In this document: in pieces, positions 61,218 through 64,000 of the stretch
Position numbering within the stretch: position 1 is the first letter of the stretch
Layout of the letters: each line of letters starts with the position of its first letter
Assembly: GCF_022835695.1 (NCBI RefSeq)
Contig: NZ_BQUV01000001.1
Location: 372,001 to 436,000, forward strand
Length of the DNA stretch: 64,000 bases
Reading direction: 5' to 3'
Origin: Bradyrhizobium sp. Ce-3
Lineage (GTDB): Bacteria > Pseudomonadota > Alphaproteobacteria > Rhizobiales > Xanthobacteraceae
Position numbers and translations under genes: made by a program
Notes under the pieces: model-generated
Database searches by the model: none
Told to the model about the DNA's origin: nothing
The model's input: the letters and a program-made list of their open reading frames with translations, nothing else

Positions 61218-61720
61218 GCGTGGCCCCCGGGGGTGGCAACGCCGTCGAGCGTCTTCTGCATCGTGGTGTTGGCGAGCCATTCGTCGCCGATGGTGACTGT
61301 ATTGCGCTGCTGCGCGACGTAGCCGCGCTTGCGGAAGAATTCGAGCGCGGTGTCGCTGGCATCGACCTTCAGGGTCTTGGTGCCGCGGGCACTCGCGATC
61401 TTCTCCAGCGCGTCGCACAGCGCGCTGCCGACCCCCTGCCCGACCGCGCTCGGATGCACATAGAGCATATCGATGTGATCGGCGCCCTTCAGCGAGGCGA
61501 ACCCGACCGGCGCGCCCTGCAAGGTCGCGATCAGTGTCAGCTGGCCGGCGAGCTTCTTGCCGAACGCCGCCTCGTCGGCGGCGGCCATCGCCCAGGCTTC
61601 CTGCTGTGCCTCGCTGTAATCGTCGCCGGTCAGGTCCATGATCGAGGCCGCGAAGATCGCCGCCAGCAGTGCTGCATCATCGGGCAGATACGGGCGCAAG
61701 GCGGGTGCGGAACGGCTCAT
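61214..61720 (-). CDS. GNAT-family N-acetyltransferase
   Basis: Acetyl-CoA-dependent transferase fold, 168 aa. The acetyl-CoA-binding motif is [22 protein letters not shown] (family pattern QGxGxA/G), followed by the C-terminal [18 protein letters not shown]. It overlaps cysS by 4 bp at its start and cimA by 4 bp at its end, so it is coupled in translation. The substrate is unknown; position between cysteine-tRNA charging and isoleucine synthesis does not reveal it. Confidence 0.86.
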   Translation of the reverse strand: MSRSAPALRPYLPDDAALLAAIFAASIMDLTGDDYSEAQQEAWAMAAADEAAFGKKLAGQLTLIATLQGAPVGFASLKGADHIDMLYVHPSAVGQGVGSALCDALEKIASARGTKTLKVDASDTALEFFRKRGYVAQQRNTVTIGDEWLANTTMQKTLDGVATPGGHA

Positions 61721-63117
61721 CGCGCGACCTCCCAGGTGGTGCCTTCCTTGGAGTCCTTGATCACCACGCCCATCGCGGCGAGCTGATCGCGGATCCGGTC
61801 GGACTCCTTGAAGTCCTTCCGCGCCCGCGCCGCGGTGCGCTCGGCAAGCAGCGCCTCGACCGCACCGGCATCGACGCCGCTCGCCTGCTGCTTGCGCGCC
61901 TCCCAAGCGGCCGCACTCTCCGACAGGAAGCCGAGCAGCCGCAGCGAACCGGCGAACTCCGTGCGGCTCTGCTCGCTGCTCGACGCAGCGCTGCGCAGGC
62001 CATGCAGCACCGCCATCGCCTGTGCCGTGTTGAGGTCGTCGTAGAGGGCCTCGACCACGGCCTGCGACGGCGCACCGGGCTCGGCATCGGCCGCAACCGC
62101 ATACCAGTCGTCAAGCGTCCTTGCGGCCTCCTCCGCACTCTTCAGCGTCCAGTCGAGCGGCGAACGGTAATGCGTCCGCAGCATGCTGAGCCGCAGCACC
62201 TCACCCGGCCAATCGGCCAGGAGATCGCGGATCGTGAAGAAGTTGCCGAGCGACTTCGACATCTTCTCGCTTTCGATCTGCAGGAAGCCGTTGTGCATCC
62301 AGACATTGGCCATGCGGTCGGTGTGGAACGCGCAGCAGGTCTGCGCGAGCTCGTTCTCATGGTGCGGAAACACCAGGTCGATGCCGCCGCCATGGATGTC
62401 GAACTTCTCGCCGAGATGCTTCCAGGCCATCGCCGAGCACTCGATGTGCCAGCCGGGCCGCCCCTCGACCGCAATGCCTGATGGCGAAGGCCATGACGGC
62501 TCGCCCGGCTTCGACGGCTTCCACAGCACGAAGTCGGTGTTGTCGCGCTTGTAGGGCGCGACATCGACGCGGGCGCCCGCGATCATCTCGTCGAGCGAGC
62601 GCTTCGACAGCGCGCCGTAGCGCGGCAGCACCGAATTGGCCGCATTCATCGCCTGCGGCGAGAACAGCACGTGATCCTCGGCGACATAGGCAAAGCCGCC
62701 GGCGACCAGTCTCTCGATGATCGCACGCATCTCCGGGATGTGCTCGGTCGCACGCGGCTGTACGGTCGGGGCTAAGCAGCCCAGCGCCGAGACGTCGTCC
62801 TGATACTGCTGATAGGTCAGTTCGGTGACCTTGCGGATCGCCTCGTTCAACGGCATGCCGGGATAGTCCCGCGCGGCGCGGACGTTGATCTTGTCGTCGA
62901 CGTCGGTGATGTTGCGAACGTACTTCACGTGGTCGGCGCCATAGCGATGGCGCAGCACGCGGAACAGCACGTCGAAAACGATCGCTGCGCGGCCGTTGCC
63001 GATATGGGCGAAGTCATAGACCGTCGGTCCGCAGGCATACATGCCGACGTTGTTGGGATCGAGCGGCACGAACGGCCGCTTCTCCCGGGTCAGCGTATCG
63101 TAGAGGCGCAAATCCAT
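61717..63117 (-). CDS. cysS: Cysteinyl-tRNA synthetase
   Basis: Class I aminoacyl-tRNA synthetase of 466 aa that charges tRNA-Cys. The HIGH motif appears as HIGN (residues 38-41), the KMSKS loop is intact (285-289), and the zinc ligands Cys29, Cys227, His252 and Glu256 are all visible ([23 protein letters not shown]). It leads the cysS-GNAT-cimA operon. A 16-codon leader ORF with two Cys codons lies 75 bp upstream (63193-63243). Confidence 0.95.
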   Translation of the reverse strand: MDLRLYDTLTREKRPFVPLDPNNVGMYACGPTVYDFAHIGNGRAAIVFDVLFRVLRHRYGADHVKYVRNITDVDDKINVRAARDYPGMPLNEAIRKVTELTYQQYQDDVSALGCLAPTVQPRATEHIPEMRAIIERLVAGGFAYVAEDHVLFSPQAMNAANSVLPRYGALSKRSLDEMIAGARVDVAPYKRDNTDFVLWKPSKPGEPSWPSPSGIAVEGRPGWHIECSAMAWKHLGEKFDIHGGGIDLVFPHHENELAQTCCAFHTDRMANVWMHNGFLQIESEKMSKSLGNFFTIRDLLADWPGEVLRLSMLRTHYRSPLDWTLKSAEEAARTLDDWYAVAADAEPGAPSQAVVEALYDDLNTAQAMAVLHGLRSAASSSEQSRTEFAGSLRLLGFLSESAAAWEARKQQASGVDAGAVEALLAERTAARARKDFKESDRIRDQLAAMGVVIKDSKEGTTWEVAR

Positions 63118-63192
63118 GGAAACCGTTCCCTTGCGGCCGGGCGGTCCAATGCTCTCAGGTGTTGAGAAAAGACGGCCTCAGCCAGCGAATCG

Positions 63193-63243
63193 CTAGCTCA
63201 TAATCTCGCGGCAAATGCTGCAGATGGCGAGGTGGCCGTTCAT
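63193..63243 (-). CDS. Putative cysteine-sensing leader peptide of cysS
   Basis: A 16-codon ORF encoding MNGHLAICSICREIMS. It has AGGAGG four bases before the ATG (63248-63253 on the plus strand), the strongest Shine-Dalgarno in this region, and two TGC Cys codons at positions 8 and 11. Its stop lies 75 nt before the cysS start. Small ORFs rich in the codon of a downstream biosynthetic or synthetase gene are known attenuator leaders (for example trpL), and Cys-codon leaders are reported in other bacteria. No terminator pair could be confirmed, so the function is inferred. Confidence 0.5.
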   Translation of the reverse strand: MNGHLAICSICREIMS

Positions 63244-63261
63244 GGTTCCTCCTGTCTCACG

Positions 63262-63284
63262 GCCCCTTTATCGCGTCAAGGGGC
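63262..63284. other. Stem-loop between leader ORF and secreted-protein promoter
   Basis: GCCCCTT-TATCGCGTC-AAGGGGC gives a 7-bp stem, then TGTTTT on the plus strand. On the minus strand it would be in the 5' UTR upstream of the leader ORF. It is weakly terminator-like for an unmarked plus-strand transcript. Confidence 0.35.
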
Positions 63285-63409
63285 TGTTTTCAGGCGTTTT
63301 GCAACCCACTTCGCACCGAAATCACGGCAACGCCCTCATGGTTAATCATTATTAACGATTTGGGCGTACGGGAGGGCCAGCGGATTCCCCGCCATTTCAC
63401 CGGTGCACC

Positions 63410-63733
63410 ATGCGGCCCATTTCAGCATTGATTGCCTGCACGCTTTTCGTTGTCCCGTCCTTGCTTGCCCCCTCTGCCGCGCTGGCCGACAGCCGCGTCT
63501 TCATCGTCGCCAACCAGGCCGACGGCTACGGCATCGACCAGTGCCTGGCCCGCGGCGACCGCTGCGGCGCCTCCGCCGCCCGGGCCTACTGCCAGTCACG
63601 GGATTTTGCGCAGGCCACCAATTACCGCCGCGTCGATCCCGACGAGATCACCGGCGCGGTTCCGCACGCTGCGAACGAGACATGCAGCGGCCACGCTTGC
63701 GGCGAATACGTCGCCATCACCTGCCAGCGCTAG
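63410..63733 (+). CDS. Small cysteine-rich exported hypothetical protein
   Basis: Protein of 107 aa with a signal peptide (residues 1 to about 26, cleavage ALA-D). The mature part has at least six Cys (in DQCLARGDRCG, ARAYCQSRD, ETCSGHACGEY and the C-terminal TCQR), consistent with disulfide-stabilised periplasmic folding. I do not recognise a family by name. The gene is divergent from the cysS operon and may be a conserved Bradyrhizobium protein of unknown role. Confidence 0.65.
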   Translation: MRPISALIACTLFVVPSLLAPSAALADSRVFIVANQADGYGIDQCLARGDRCGASAARAYCQSRDFAQATNYRRVDPDEITGAVPHAANETCSGHACGEYVAITCQR

Positions 63734-63890
63734 GCCAAGCCGCTGGATAACCGGGGTTATTGCCACACCGGCGCCCCGGAAACGACGTGACGCTGCCCCG
63801 AGAAACGGCTATTGCAGGCGACCCTTGCGGGTGACCCTGGCCGCGCGCCTTGGCGTTGATCGCCGCGCGGCGTCGTTCTAATGGCCGGAT

Positions 63891-64000
63891 ATGCCCAATA
63901 GCTCCCATTCTCGCTTCTCCCGCTGGTTCCTGACTTGCGCTCTGCTGGGCGGAATAGCCCTGCCCGCCGTGGCGCAGGTGCCACCGGGCCCGCCTGGCCC
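63891..64000 (+). CDS. Exported protein, N-terminal fragment (cut by window edge)
   Basis: Only the first 36 codons are inside the window. It begins MPNSSHSRFSRWFL with a typical signal peptide ending near PAVAQ, then a Pro/Gly-rich stretch (VPPGPPGP). The rest lies past the right edge, so no function can be given. An upstream ATG at 63881 closes after six codons and was rejected. The 157 bp before this gene show nothing else. Confidence 0.55.
   Translation, partial: MPNSSHSRFSRWFLTCALLGGIALPAVAQVPPGPPG

Noticed and set aside
63341-63356. GTTAATCATTATTAAC resembling a CtrA box
   Set aside because: The gap between the TTAA halves is 6 bases while the CtrA consensus has 7. It is a good dyad but not a match.
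1-64000. tRNA, rRNA or prophage genes
   Set aside because: I looked through the gaps for clover-leaf-like segments, rRNA signatures and phage structural or integrase genes and saw none. A covariance-model scan would be decisive.

Overview
The window is GC-rich alphaproteobacterial chromosomal DNA, most likely from Bradyrhizobium or a close relative (Nitrobacteraceae). The best indicators are a five-gene acpXL-fabZ-fabF2-fabF1-lpxXL cluster for the very-long-chain fatty acid of Rhizobiales lipid A, tandem kup genes, a BA14K-family protein, a rhizobial mosaic repeat at 35.6 kb and several families of intergenic palindromes. The species assignment is inference. I saw no rRNA, tRNA, CRISPR array, transposase or phage gene, so this looks like core or stable accessory chromosome rather than an island.

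Layout. 0-9.5 kb: a peptide-scavenging locus. A minus-strand operon encodes a C45-type hydrolase, a complete Dpp-like ABC importer and gamma-glutamyltranspeptidase (cut by the left edge). It is divergent from a GntR regulator with two winged helices and an omega-aminotransferase. 9.7-15 kb: APC amino-acid permease, BA14K protein, SoxC-like sulfite dehydrogenase with its cytochrome c, and catechol 2,3-dioxygenase. 15-22.3 kb: PAS-GGDEF-EAL protein, HerA-like ATPase, AhpD-like protein, MgtC-like protein, ParB-like protein and a KirBac potassium channel. 22.4-26.7 kb: the lipid A very-long-chain fatty acid operon. 26.8-35.4 kb (all minus): polyamine-binding protein, aminotransferase, rhodanese, two Kup transporters, and a MotB/MotA pair. 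35.7-40.7 kb: quinone oxidoreductase, two small conserved proteins, and a coupled D-amino-acid dehydrogenase/ThDP enzyme pair. 41-47.4 kb: a TetR-controlled acyl-CoA catabolic cluster (ACAD, SDR, two MaoC proteins, SCP2-type thiolase, divergent TetR and acyl-CoA ligase). 47.5-54.2 kb: DUF2889, GrpB, AhpD-like/cupin pair with a divergent MocR regulator, SDR, TerC and RraA-like proteins. 54.4-58.1 kb: Atm1-type ABC exporter, psd and pssA (phosphatidylethanolamine synthesis). 58.4-64 kb: LOG protein, VOC protein, a cysS-GNAT-cimA operon, and two exported proteins, the last cut by the right edge.

The most interesting item not explained by ordinary gene content is a 16-codon ORF (63193-63243, minus) with a near-perfect Shine-Dalgarno and two Cys codons, 75 nt upstream of cysteinyl-tRNA synthetase. 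It looks like a cysteine-sensing leader peptide. Other points worth checking are a FabF-like synthase lacking one catalytic His, a hairpin that occludes the ribosome-binding site of terC, strong palindromic operators at 14.73 and 45.05 kb, an apparently leaderless self-repressing GntR gene, and a hairpin in a 373-bp divergent intergenic region that may mark a small RNA.
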